Shown here: one piece after another, positions 1-8,629 of the stretch
Position numbering within the stretch: position 1 is the stretch's first letter
Layout: the number at the start of each line of letters is the position of its first letter
Assembly (NCBI GenBank): GCA_964620125.1
Contig: CAZUGQ010000003.1
Coordinates: 90,830 to 154,829, forward strand
DNA length: 64,000 bases
Origin: OLB6 sp964620125
GTDB taxonomy: Bacteria; Bacteroidota; Ignavibacteria; Kapaibacteriales; Kapaibacteriaceae
Direction of reading: 5' to 3'
Notes under the pieces: generated by a model
The model's input: only the letters and a program-made list of their open reading frames with translations
Database searches by the model: none
Told to the model about the DNA's origin: nothing
Position numbers and translations under genes: made by a program

Positions 1-18
1 ATCTTTAATTTCCTTCGC

Positions 19-816
19 ATGACGCAATTGGAGACGCTTGCCAGCGTTCAAGGACGCTCGCTACTGCGCGATATCTATCGCGAACTGCGCTATGAAAGGC
101 GTCTGGGAACATTCCAGACGCTTGGTACCATGTGGAGAATTTGCACCACTGAACAAGAGCTGATCCGCCGAACGCGGCACGATGTGGTTGTGCTCCACCC
201 GCTAGGATGGTGGCAAGGTACTACGTTATGGATGCAGGAGGTCATCAACCGATACTACTTTGCTGCCATCAATGCATGGGTGTATGCTGGTGCTGCAATA
301 CTGCTTGTTGCGGTTGGACTCAATCGCGTTGGCGCGATCAATCAACCGTCATTCATTGTTGGTGGCATTGTTCTAGAAGCAGTTCTTCTGCTTGCACTCT
401 TTGCAGTGATGTACTTTACTCCCCCAGATGAACCGGATGTTGCTCCACATTCATCAGCTGCCTCGGAAGGAACCATCGAGTTGCTGCGTGAACTCGGTGA
501 GATAGGACGTGATTACGCAGCAATGGCTGTTCAGCTGGAAGCTATCTCAAGCGCACTGAACGACATGGTAGAACGACAAGACGCAATTGTTGAGAGCGTT
601 CGCGAGAGCGTTGACGCAGCAGTCAAGGCTGTGCAACCCAACCCTGACCTCATGGCTTCCATGAAGGTCACTACTGCGTCGCTTGAACGTTTTTCAGAAA
701 GTGTCGACGCATTAAGTGATCGCTTGCGTGCTATGGAAACACAGGAAGTAGAGCGAATGGTCCGTGCCGAACTTGAGCGTATCCTTTCCCGTAACATCCT
801 CAACACCAAGGGATGA
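19..816 (+). CDS. GldL/PorL-like T9SS motor subunit (divergent, 5' end uncertain)
   Basis: This is probably the inner-membrane proton-channel subunit of the type IX secretion/gliding motor. Two adjacent membrane helices lie at about residues 82-101 and 111-133. The second carries a buried glutamate (GGIVLEAVLLL, Glu120) where GldL/PorL have their essential membrane Glu, and it is followed by the family-like 'TPPDEPD' exit. A long acidic region (about 150-260) looks like a coiled coil, as in GldL. The next gene, overlapping by 4 bases, is a single-pass GldM-like protein, the usual GldL partner. Oddities: about 80 residues precede the first helix, far more than in typical GldL, and the frame stays open to the left edge of the window, so the true start may lie outside. 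No ribosome site precedes the ATG used here. The family call rests on topology, the Glu motif and context. Confidence 0.6.
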   Translation: MTQLETLASVQGRSLLRDIYRELRYERRLGTFQTLGTMWRICTTEQELIRRTRHDVVVLHPLGWWQGTTLWMQEVINRYYFAAINAWVYAGAAILLVAVGLNRVGAINQPSFIVGGIVLEAVLLLALFAVMYFTPPDEPDVAPHSSAASEGTIELLRELGEIGRDYAAMAVQLEAISSALNDMVERQDAIVESVRESVDAAVKAVQPNPDLMASMKVTTASLERFSESVDALSDRLRAMETQEVERMVRAELERILSRNILNTKG

Positions 817-2276
817 TTGCACGTCCACGTCGCAGGCGCATCGAGGTCTACTTTATTCTATACCTTGTTGCCCTCGTACTTCTGCTCCCCGATAGCCCAC
901 AGCGCACCACCAGCGTTGCAACGGTTCCTACCGATCTGAGCCTGGACCTGCAGCCTGAGCGAGTACGACTCGAATGCCAGCTTATAAGGGATTCCGCAGG
1001 GGGCTTGAGGCTGCGTAACCTTGATAGTGTGAACGTGATTCGGTACAGTGGTGATGTTGAGAACATACAGGTTGTGGCCAGAATCGAAGATGTTCTCACT
1101 GGTCAGATTCTTACTCTCGAACCAGGCAATTCCGCTACGTCGCTGTTCCAGCTTGTACCTCAACCAGATCGGCAAGCTGTCCTGTTTCGCTGGAGTCCTG
1201 ATCTGACCGGTGGAATGCCGCGCACCCTTCGTGTTACCGTGACTGGTACAGCGATGCCTCCAGCTACTGGAGGACCGAATGCGTCGGATGCTGACCTTTT
1301 GCCGCAAGGCCTGCGGATCAGTGGGTCAACGCAGTTTGTCCTTGCCACGACGATCGTTGACGAATCCGGAGCCCCCTCCCGTCCATACCAGCTATTCGTG
1401 GATACACTGCGAGTAATTGAGCGAGATGGACGCAGCCTTGGAAATTTCTGGGTTGTTGCTTCTAAAGATGTTGTTAGTGCAGCACCGCTCCAACCGTGGA
1501 GTGTGCGCCTGAGCATGGGCGGAGCAGACCCATTACGGGATCTTGACGGTATGCCTCAGGTGAGAACAACCGTGCCTGGTGTGGATATTGAGAGATTCTT
1601 AGACACAGCAGCACGAAGTGTTGTGCTTCGTGGGCGTGCACCGCGCACGGGTTCGTACGTTGTCATGGTGAATGCCCGACGACGGGATGGGGAGGTAGCA
1701 GAAGCTTCCTTTGTTGTGCAAAGCATATCGTTGCCAGCCGTTAATGTTCCAGACGTGATGTATCCAGGTGTTGAGTACAGTTTTGATGCGCACGTGCCTG
1801 ACGTGGCCAGTGCTCAAGCTCTCATCATGAACGGCAATGTTGAGGTAGCGAGTACGCGTTCAGGAAAGTTGACGTGGATGCCACGGCCCTCGGACACGGG
1901 GAAGGTGTACTACTTTGTGCGACACATTGATGGGCAACAGACCGAGGCACCGCGGCCCATCTCAATCCGGAGCTTTCCTCCACCGGAGATAAGGGATGTG
2001 AAGGACATTGGCTCGGGCGACAAGAAGAAGGTTGTTGTTAAGTTCTTTGGCGATCGAAATCAGGATCGACCAATTCTTGAAGTTTTAGAGGGAAACGCGC
2101 GCACTCCACGCAAGCTATTTGGCAATCAACACGCTGCTAACCCGAATGAATCACCGAAGGTGTCTTGGATAGAAGAGTTCGAGATTAGCCGCAGGGATCC
2201 GAGCAAACCGTTTGTGTTTGTTATTCAAGCGCGCGATCCAAGAGGCAGGGTATCGGGAATCTGGGTTGAGAAATGA
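813..2276 (+). CDS. GldM/PorM-like T9SS motor shaft protein (divergent)
   Basis: A 487-residue protein with a short Arg-rich cytoplasmic tip (MIARPRRRR), one membrane helix (about residues 11-26) and a large periplasmic part of beta-rich, Ig-like segments. This is the GldM/PorM plan (family members are about 510 residues), in which the periplasmic domains form a shaft rotated by GldL. The start ATG overlaps the stop of the GldL-like gene (ATGA), so translation is probably coupled. Sequence similarity to canonical GldM is not obvious by eye; the call relies on size, topology and pairing. The usual next gene, gldN, is absent: the next gene is mltG on the opposite strand. An alternative is a generic single-pass periplasmic beta-domain protein. 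Confidence 0.5.
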   Translation: MIARPRRRRIEVYFILYLVALVLLLPDSPQRTTSVATVPTDLSLDLQPERVRLECQLIRDSAGGLRLRNLDSVNVIRYSGDVENIQVVARIEDVLTGQILTLEPGNSATSLFQLVPQPDRQAVLFRWSPDLTGGMPRTLRVTVTGTAMPPATGGPNASDADLLPQGLRISGSTQFVLATTIVDESGAPSRPYQLFVDTLRVIERDGRSLGNFWVVASKDVVSAAPLQPWSVRLSMGGADPLRDLDGMPQVRTTVPGVDIERFLDTAARSVVLRGRAPRTGSYVVMVNARRRDGEVAEASFVVQSISLPAVNVPDVMYPGVEYSFDAHVPDVASAQALIMNGNVEVASTRSGKLTWMPRPSDTGKVYYFVRHIDGQQTEAPRPISIRSFPPPEIRDVKDIGSGDKKKVVVKFFGDRNQDRPILEVLEGNARTPRKLFGNQHAANPNESPKVSWIEEFEISRRDPSKPFVFVIQARDPRGRVSGIWVEK

Positions 2277-2283
2277 CGAAAGT

Positions 2284-2306
2284 ACCGGGACATCTACTCT
2301 CCCGGT
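2284..2306. terminator. Palindromic element between convergent genes (ACCGGGA-N9-TCCCGGT family)
   Basis: A 23-bp inverted repeat with perfect 7-bp arms ACCGGGA/TCCCGGT and a 9-nt loop sits 7 bp after the gldM-like stop and 14 bp from the mltG stop, in the 44-bp gap between these tail-to-tail genes. The same arms recur at 11934-11985 and in the six-copy array at 18586-18843. The position fits a bidirectional terminator; no T-tract follows it. Confidence 0.55.
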
Positions 2307-2320
2307 ACGTCTCCGCTACC

Positions 2321-3292
2321 TCAGCCCCCTGCCCTCGCCGCACGATACCGCGCCACATTCCTTACATGCTCCGCATACGTCTTCGCAAACCAATGCTTGC
2401 CGCTGCCGTCACCCCGTGCAACGAAAAAAAAGTATGCATGCTCCTCCGGATCTTGTGCAGCTCGAATTGCTCGTAACCCCGGATTGCAGATCGGCGTGGG
2501 CGGCAGTCCCACGTGCACATACGTATTCCACTCATGGCCCACAGCCAGATGCTCATACAGTACTCTTTCGCGTTTGCCAAGGCCATACTGCACCGTTGGG
2601 TCCGACTCCAGCCTCATCCCACGTTTCAGCCGATTCATGTAAACTCCTGCAATCCTCGGCATCTCGGCTTCATCGGCAGCCTCCGCCTGCACGATCGAAG
2701 CAAGGATTAACTGATCATTCGTGGGCTCACTGTCGGCAACCTGCCGCTCGTATTCTCGAACAAGTCGTTCAGCTACTGCTTCAGCCCCTTCACGCCAAAA
2801 GAACTCGTACGTGTTTGGAAATAGTCGGCCCTCAAGGCTATCAAACGCCGATGCCAACGATGCCGTGTCAGTATCGAGCTTCTGCCCAAGCAACAGCGCG
2901 GTTTCGTGTGCCGTTAGGCCCTCGGGTATGGTTACCTGCACCGTGGGCCTGCGCCGACCGGTAAACAAGGCCTCCAGTACATCGAACTGCTCGTCACCCT
3001 GATGAAATACATACCACCCACTATGGATCGTTGTTAGGGGGCTTAGGCGCATGGTTACTCTTGCGGCGAGCTTTACCAACCATGGCGTAGGCATCGGGCA
3101 TTGCGCGTCTATGCTGTCAATAGCAGCAACCACACTGGTGTTTCGCGGAATGAAAACCATGCCGTTCTCACCAGCATTGATTTCCATCGAGAGTACCCAC
3201 CACGCCAATCCGGCGACCATCACACAGAATCCCAGGATCAGGGATCCGGTTAGGATTGCTGTCTGCCGTACGGACCGTCGTCGTCTACTCAT
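2321..3292 (-). CDS. mltG: Endolytic murein transglycosylase MltG
   Basis: A YceG/MltG-type lytic transglycosylase that cleaves nascent glycan strands at the periplasmic face of the inner membrane and so helps set peptidoglycan chain length. The protein (323 residues) has a basic N-terminus (MSRRRRSVRQ), one membrane helix at about 11-34, a LysM-like segment, and the family core: 'TIPEGLTAHETALLLG', 'EGRLFPNTYEF', 'ILASIVQAEA' with the likely catalytic Glu204, 'MRLESDPTVQYGLG' and the terminal 'HWFAKTYAEH' region. A longer frame begins 18 codons upstream, but the Met followed by the Arg cluster and helix is the natural start. It converges on the gldM-like gene. The ABC ATPase lies upstream on the same strand, 204 bp away. 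Confidence 0.93.
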   Translation of the reverse strand: MSRRRRSVRQTAILTGSLILGFCVMVAGLAWWVLSMEINAGENGMVFIPRNTSVVAAIDSIDAQCPMPTPWLVKLAARVTMRLSPLTTIHSGWYVFHQGDEQFDVLEALFTGRRRPTVQVTIPEGLTAHETALLLGQKLDTDTASLASAFDSLEGRLFPNTYEFFWREGAEAVAERLVREYERQVADSEPTNDQLILASIVQAEAADEAEMPRIAGVYMNRLKRGMRLESDPTVQYGLGKRERVLYEHLAVGHEWNTYVHVGLPPTPICNPGLRAIRAAQDPEEHAYFFFVARGDGSGKHWFAKTYAEHVRNVARYRAARAGG

Positions 3293-3496
3293 GAGCAAAA
3301 ATCGGCTGGACGGATGGTAACGTCTTCTACAACAAACAGAACGCACTTGTTTACTCGTGCCGAATGTATCACAAAACGCTTTCAGCGTTTTTGCACCTAT
3401 CGTAAATGATAGTCCTTGACCAGCGCTAACTGTTCCGTCGATCCTATCGTACGCAAAGGGCGTTTGCTTTTTGGTACTGAGGATGCTTCAACTGTG

Positions 3497-4387
3497 TCAT
3501 GCTCCTACACTCTTCACGAAGATGTCGTGCAGGCTCGGCTCGGCAAGCTCGAATCTGGTGATGTGCACTCGGTCAATGAACAGTCGTAAAAGGGCATCTG
3601 ATGTAAGCGAAGGGTCGGTGATGCGAAGCTCAACCCTGCCTACCGTGGAGCTCACTACCTCGGTACCGGGAACCTCACGCACGGCATCGTCGTTGCCATC
3701 GTACCTGATGATGACGCGATCACTACGATACTCAGCCTTGATGCTTCGAACGCTCCCATGCAAAATCACTTCGCCGCGGTTGATCAATGCAATGTCATCA
3801 CAGAGCTTTTCTACCTGATCCATCTGGTGTGTTGACAGGAGTACGGTTGTCTGCTCATTCCGAAGTTCCTTCACCGTATCTATCAACAGCTGAGCATTCA
3901 CGGGGTCAAGCCCACTGAATGGCTCGTCAAGGATTACCAGCCTTGGGCCATGCAACAGAGTGCTGATGAACTGCACCTTCTGCTGCATACCTTTCGAAAG
4001 CTCTTCAATCTTCTTACGCTCCCAACCACTAGCATCAAGCTTCTCAAGCCAGAACGCCACTCGTTGTTTTGCTTCGTGCTGCGCAAGGCCTTTCAGGCGA
4101 GCGAAGTACTCGAGCTGCTCGGCAACAGTGAGTTTTTTGTACAGGCCGCGTTCCTCAGGCAAATAGCCGATTCTCTCCTGCGCAAGCTCATGCACAGGTT
4201 CACCATCTAATAAAATTTCACCACTATCTGGTTGAGTGATGTTGGTGATCATCCGTATTAGCGTAGTCTTGCCGGCACCGTTGGGGCCGAGCAATCCAAA
4301 GATTCTACCGGGAACGGCTCGCATGCTTATTGCGTTATTAGCCACATGGTTGCCGTAGCGCTTCACCACATTTCGGACTTCAAGCAT
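3497..4387 (-). CDS. ABC-2 type transporter ATP-binding protein (NatA/CcmA-like)
   Basis: A 296-residue ABC ATPase. Visible motifs: Walker A GPNGAGKTT (about 34-42), Q-loop region 'YLPEERGLY', signature 'LSKGMQQK', Walker B 'LVILDEPFSGLD' and the switch His in 'STHQMDQV'. The C-terminal ~80 residues form the small extra domain (DUF4162-like) common in NatA-type exporters, ending 'EPSLHDIFVKSVG'. It would energise an ABC-2 permease for an ion, drug or lipid, but no permease is adjacent: mltG follows downstream and sdhC is divergent upstream. Either the permease is elsewhere or the ATPase serves several. The substrate is unknown. Confidence 0.88.
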   Translation of the reverse strand: MLEVRNVVKRYGNHVANNAISMRAVPGRIFGLLGPNGAGKTTLIRMITNITQPDSGEILLDGEPVHELAQERIGYLPEERGLYKKLTVAEQLEYFARLKGLAQHEAKQRVAFWLEKLDASGWERKKIEELSKGMQQKVQFISTLLHGPRLVILDEPFSGLDPVNAQLLIDTVKELRNEQTTVLLSTHQMDQVEKLCDDIALINRGEVILHGSVRSIKAEYRSDRVIIRYDGNDDAVREVPGTEVVSSTVGRVELRITDPSLTSDALLRLFIDRVHITRFELAEPSLHDIFVKSVGA

Positions 4388-4562
4388 GTGGCAAGATAGC
4401 AGTTCTTTACAGCTTGATGAGAGGCTAGCGAATTACCAGACCATTGTGCATCGTCGTGGGGCCATGTGGTGTCATGACTCTTCACAATCGTCATGCTTAA
4501 AACGCCAACCTCGAAGCGTGAATACGTAACTTTGGCCGGGCGAAACATGAGGAACACAATCA

Positions 4563-5246
4563 ATGCGGTCATTTAGCGCGGTCTGGAATAGCACCATCAT
4601 GCAGAAATGGGTGATGGCGGTAACGGGCATCGGTTTGGTACTGTTTCTGCTTGGCCACTTAAGTGGCAATCTGCTGGTATTCCTCGGGCCAGATCACATG
4701 AATTCCTATGCTGTAGAACTCCGTGAGATGCTTCACGGAGCGGCGATATGGGTTGTGCGTTTGGGTCTGCTGCTGTTTTTCCTCCTTCACATTTGGTCGG
4801 GCATCAAACTCGCCCGCCTTAATCGCACAGCAAAGGGGGAGGGGTACGAGCGTGCAGATTATCGAGCATCGACTCTGGCTTCGCGTACGATGATGTATTC
4901 AGGCCTGCTCATCCTTGTGTATGTGATCTACCACCTGGCTCACTTCACATGGGGTATCGTGCATCATGAGTTCTATCATTTCACGGATAAAATGGGTCGG
5001 CACGACGTGTACAGGATGGTTGTGGAGAGCTTCCATCAGCCACTGATCAGCGTTTTCTACGTGGTTGCGATGATCGTAACCGGTTTCCACCTTAACCACG
5101 CCATCAGCAGTGCCTTCCAAACATTAGGCATCAATCACCCGCGATATACACCCCTGATTCGCATCATCGGCCCCGTGCTCGGTGCCGTGATTGTTCTGGG
5201 ATTCCTGTCTGTGCCAATTGCCATCATGACTGGAATCGTGAAATAA
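4563..5246 (+). CDS. sdhC: Succinate dehydrogenase/fumarate reductase cytochrome b558 subunit
   Basis: The membrane anchor of complex II, carrying heme and the quinone site. It has 227 residues and five predicted helices, with histidines inside or next to them that are candidate heme ligands ('LFLLGHLSGN', 'FFLLHIWSG', 'YVIYHLAHFTWG', 'VTGFHLNHAI'). This is the single-subunit type found in Bacteroidota, epsilon-proteobacteria and Bacillus, so no separate sdhD is expected, and none is present. It begins the sdhCAB operon: sdhA starts 16 bp downstream. The 175-bp gap upstream, shared with the divergent ABC gene, should hold the operon promoter; I could not assign -10/-35 elements with confidence. 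Confidence 0.95.
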   Translation: MRSFSAVWNSTIMQKWVMAVTGIGLVLFLLGHLSGNLLVFLGPDHMNSYAVELREMLHGAAIWVVRLGLLLFFLLHIWSGIKLARLNRTAKGEGYERADYRASTLASRTMMYSGLLILVYVIYHLAHFTWGIVHHEFYHFTDKMGRHDVYRMVVESFHQPLISVFYVVAMIVTGFHLNHAISSAFQTLGINHPRYTPLIRIIGPVLGAVIVLGFLSVPIAIMTGIVK

Positions 5247-5262
5247 GGGGCTTGAGCAGACT

Positions 5263-7179
5263 ATGAACCTTAATAGTAAGATTCCGTCAGGCCCACTTGA
5301 ACAGAAGTGGGACAAACACAAGTCCGAACTCAAGCTGGTAAATCCGGCCAACAAACGGAAGTTTTCCGTGATCGTGGTCGGCACCGGTCTTGCTGGTGCT
5401 TCAGCAGCAGCATCTCTTGCGGAACTGGGGTACAACGTGACCGCCATTACGTACCACGATTCTCCTCGGCGGGCACATAGTATTGCTGCTCAAGGTGGAA
5501 TCAATGCTGCGAAGAACTACCAGAATGATGGCGACAGCATCTGGAGGCTTTTCTATGACACCATCAAGGGGGGGGACTTTAGGGCTCGTGAAGGGAACGT
5601 CTACCGCTTGGCTCAGGTGTCAGTCAACATTATTGACCAGTGTGTGGCGCAGGGTGTTCCTTTTGCTCGTGACTATGGTGGATACTTGGATAATCGCTCC
5701 TTTGGTGGTGCACAGGTTAGTCGGACATTCTATGCTCGTGGACAAACGGGACAGCAGCTGCTTCTGGGTGCGTATCAAGCACTCTCCCGTCAGATTGGCC
5801 TCGGCAGGGTGCGGATGCTCAACCGTCGGGAGATGATGGATCTTGTGGTAATCAACGAGCGTGCTCGTGGCGTTGTTACTCGCGACCTTACAACAGGCCG
5901 AATTGAAACCGTGCTTGCAGATGCTGTTTTGCTCTGCACAGGAGGTTATGGCAATGTCTTCTACTTGAGCACAAATGCCAAGAATTGCAATGTGACGGCT
6001 GCCTTCCGGGCATATAAACGAGGCGCTGTCTTCGGCAATCCTTGTTACACGCAGATTCACCCCACGTGTATTCCTGTGAGCGGCGACTATCAGAGTAAAC
6101 TCACGCTGATGAGCGAATCGCTGCGGAACGATGGACGGATCTGGGTGCCAAAAAAGCAAGGAGACACTCGCAAGCCCTCCGACATACCCGAGAGTGAACG
6201 AGACTACTACCTGGAACGTAAGTACCCAAGTTTTGGCAACCTCTCACCAAGAGATATCGCATCGCGTGCGGCGAAGGAAGCATGCGATGATGGGCGCGGC
6301 GTTGGCCCGGGCGGTCGGGGTGTATACCTCGATTTTGCTGACGCCATTGCTCGCTTGGGCAGAAAGGTTATCGAGGACCGCTATGGCAACCTGTTCGAGA
6401 TGTACGAACGCATTACTGGTGAGGATCCGTACTCCGTGCCAATGCGTATCTACCCTGCCGTTCACTATACAATGGGCGGTCTGTGGGTTGACTACAACCT
6501 GATGAGTAATATCCCTGGTCTATTCGTTCTTGGCGAAGCAAACTTTTCGGACCATGGTGCAAACCGCCTTGGTGCAAGTGCTCTGATGCAGGGCCTGGCT
6601 GATGGATACTTCGTGATTCCCTACACCCTTGGAGGGTACTTCGGTGAGGTAGGCCCAAGCCCCCTGCCATCATCTGATGCGCCTGAAGTGCGGCAGGCTG
6701 AACAGGCTGCAGCAGACAAAGTGAACAGACTGCTATCCATTAATGGCAAGCGCACACCAACAAGCTTTCACCGTGAGTTGGGTAAAATCATGTGGGACAA
6801 GTGCGGCATGGCCAGAAATGAAAGGGGGCTACGGCAGGCGCTGCAAGAAATACCGGCGTTGCGTGAAGAGTTCTGGCAAAATCTGCATGTGCCGGGAAGT
6901 GGCGCAGAGCTCAATCAATCACTTGAGTTGGCATCGCGTGTGGCTGATTTCATGGAGTTCGGTGAGCTAATGGTCCGCGATGCTCTCCATCGCAACGAGA
7001 GTTGTGGCGGGCATTTTCGTGAAGAGTACCAAACAGAGGATGGCGAGGCCAAGCGGAACGATGAAGAGTATGCCTACGTTGCGGCGTGGGAATATGCTGG
7101 TGAATCTGCAGAGCCAGTCTTGCACAAGGAGAAGCTGGAATTCGAGAATGTGCATTTGGCAACGAGGAGCTACAAGTGA
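5263..7179 (+). CDS. sdhA: Succinate dehydrogenase/fumarate reductase flavoprotein subunit
   Basis: The catalytic FAD subunit of complex II, oxidising succinate to fumarate (or the reverse) on the cytoplasmic side. Features in the 638 residues: dinucleotide fold 'VVGTGLAGASAAA' (about 38-50), the covalent-flavin His72 in 'HSIAAQGGINA', 'ARGQTGQQLL', 'HPTCIPVSG', the active-site region 'SESLRNDGRIW', 'HYTMGGLWVD' and the flavin-binding 'GEANFSDHGANRLGASAL'. Length and order match the Bacteroidota/Chlorobiota form. A run of eight G at 5568-5575 encodes Gly-Gly in frame. The stop is used jointly with the sdhB start (TGATG). Confidence 0.97.
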   Translation: MNLNSKIPSGPLEQKWDKHKSELKLVNPANKRKFSVIVVGTGLAGASAAASLAELGYNVTAITYHDSPRRAHSIAAQGGINAAKNYQNDGDSIWRLFYDTIKGGDFRAREGNVYRLAQVSVNIIDQCVAQGVPFARDYGGYLDNRSFGGAQVSRTFYARGQTGQQLLLGAYQALSRQIGLGRVRMLNRREMMDLVVINERARGVVTRDLTTGRIETVLADAVLLCTGGYGNVFYLSTNAKNCNVTAAFRAYKRGAVFGNPCYTQIHPTCIPVSGDYQSKLTLMSESLRNDGRIWVPKKQGDTRKPSDIPESERDYYLERKYPSFGNLSPRDIASRAAKEACDDGRGVGPGGRGVYLDFADAIARLGRKVIEDRYGNLFEMYERITGEDPYSVPMRIYPAVHYTMGGLWVDYNLMSNIPGLFVLGEANFSDHGANRLGASALMQGLADGYFVIPYTLGGYFGEVGPSPLPSSDAPEVRQAEQAAADKVNRLLSINGKRTPTSFHRELGKIMWDKCGMARNERGLRQALQEIPALREEFWQNLHVPGSGAELNQSLELASRVADFMEFGELMVRDALHRNESCGGHFREEYQTEDGEAKRNDEEYAYVAAWEYAGESAEPVLHKEKLEFENVHLATRSYK

Positions 7180-7928
7180 TGAAACTCAGACTACATATTT
7201 GGCGACAGGCAAACGCCGATGATCAAGGGATGCTAAAGACGTACGATCTAGCGAACGTAAGCGAGCATATGAGCTTTTTGGAAATGCTCGATGTGCTCAA
7301 CGAGCAACTGATCGAATCAGGTCAGGATCCCGTGGCGTTCGAACATGATTGTAGAGAAGGTATCTGTGGTAGCTGCAACATGGTTATCAATGGTCGACCA
7401 CACGGTCCAGTTCCGCGCACTACTGCATGCCAGCTACACATGCGCTCGTTTAAGGATGGAGACGAGATATACATTGAACCATGGAGGGCAAAAGCCTTTC
7501 CCGTGATTCGCGACCTGGTGGTTGATCGAAGTGCATTCGACAGAATCATTCAGTCAGGGGGCTTCATCAGTGCAAACACCGGCACAGCCCCCGATGGGAA
7601 CGCCATCCCCGTACCGAAACAGCAGGCAGACCGTTCTATGGATGCTGCAGCATGCATTGGCTGCGGTGCATGTGTAGCTGCATGCCCAAATGCTAGTGCG
7701 ATGTTGTTCGTTGCAGCTAAGATTGGGCATCTGGGCACGTTGCCACAGGGCCAGGCAGAGCGCAACGAGCGTGCAGTGAATATGGTCTTGCAGATGGATG
7801 CGGAAGGCTTTGGTGCATGCACCAACCATTATGAATGTGAGGCAGCGTGCCCTAAGGGTATCAGCGTCGAGTTCATTGCTCAGATGAATCGCGACTTTGT
7901 AGGTGCCTCGTTGTTTGGTCGTGGATAA
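7179..7928 (+). CDS. sdhB: Succinate dehydrogenase/fumarate reductase iron-sulfur subunit
   Basis: The electron-transfer subunit linking the SdhA flavin to the SdhC quinone site. The N-terminal plant-type ferredoxin domain carries the 2Fe-2S ligands 'CREGICGSC' followed by a distal Cys. The C-terminal bacterial ferredoxin domain shows 'CIGCGACVAACPNAS' and 'CEAACPKGIS' for the 4Fe-4S and 3Fe-4S clusters. It is 249 residues long, normal for the family. The ATG at 7179 shares its A with the sdhA TGA stop; a GTG one codon earlier is also possible. The response regulator gene starts 2 bp after the stop. Confidence 0.96.
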   Translation: MKLRLHIWRQANADDQGMLKTYDLANVSEHMSFLEMLDVLNEQLIESGQDPVAFEHDCREGICGSCNMVINGRPHGPVPRTTACQLHMRSFKDGDEIYIEPWRAKAFPVIRDLVVDRSAFDRIIQSGGFISANTGTAPDGNAIPVPKQQADRSMDAAACIGCGACVAACPNASAMLFVAAKIGHLGTLPQGQAERNERAVNMVLQMDAEGFGACTNHYECEAACPKGISVEFIAQMNRDFVGASLFGRG

Positions 7929-7930
7929 TC

Positions 7931-8629
7931 GTGGCAACCATTCTCATCATCGAGGATGACCCCGCGATAATCATTGGCTTGCAGGATGCATTGGCCGCAG
8001 AGGGTTTTACTGTGTTGGTTGAGCGTGATGGTGAATCAGGCTTGCGGCAGGCACGAAGGGAACAGGCAGACTGTATATTACTTGACGTGATGCTGCCATT
8101 TATGAATGGCCGTGATGTGTGTCGCACTCTGCGCGCGGAAGGGATCAACACACCGGTGCTCATGCTCACAAGTAAGACGGATGAAACGGATGTAGTTCTC
8201 GGCCTTGAGGTTGGGGCAGACGACTATGTAACGAAGCCCTTCAGACTGAATGAGCTCATCGCTCGCATTCGAGCGCTACTCCGCAGAAGAACTGCCCTTG
8301 CGAAGCGCGTTGAGGGTAGTACTCGATTTGGCAACGTTGAAGTGGATATCGAGCGAATGGAATTGAGAGTGGCTGGGCAGGCCGTCAAGGTAAGTGTACG
8401 AGAACTCGAAGTGCTAAACTTCCTGATGAAACACGAGAATGAAGTTGTGACACGGGAAATGCTGCTTGATACCGTCTGGGGCTACAACCATTATCCTTCA
8501 ACCAGAACGGTTGACAACTACATTCTGTCTCTCCGTAAAAAGATTGAGCCTGACCCAGCTCATCCAATTCATTTACGCACTGTACACACGGCAAGATACC
8601 GTTTTACGAAAGAGGAAACGTCATCGTAA
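7931..8629 (+). CDS. OmpR/PhoB-family response regulator
   Basis: A two-component DNA-binding regulator of 232 residues. The receiver domain (1-120) has the acidic pair Glu-Asp-Asp 8-10, the phospho-acceptor Asp52 ('LLDVMLP'), 'LTSK' and 'DDYVTKPF'. The C-terminal winged helix (about 130-228) has the OmpR-type 'VSVRELEVLNFLM' and 'TRTVDNYILSLRKKIE' recognition region. The GTG start lies only 2 bp after sdhB, so it is probably co-transcribed with sdhCAB. Its 3' end overlaps by 26 bp, tail to tail, the broken histidine kinase at 8604-10671, the obvious cognate partner. If that kinase is dead here, this regulator is an orphan or answers to another kinase. Confidence 0.93.
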   Translation: MATILIIEDDPAIIIGLQDALAAEGFTVLVERDGESGLRQARREQADCILLDVMLPFMNGRDVCRTLRAEGINTPVLMLTSKTDETDVVLGLEVGADDYVTKPFRLNELIARIRALLRRRTALAKRVEGSTRFGNVEVDIERMELRVAGQAVKVSVRELEVLNFLMKHENEVVTREMLLDTVWGYNHYPSTRTVDNYILSLRKKIEPDPAHPIHLRTVHTARYRFTKEETSS

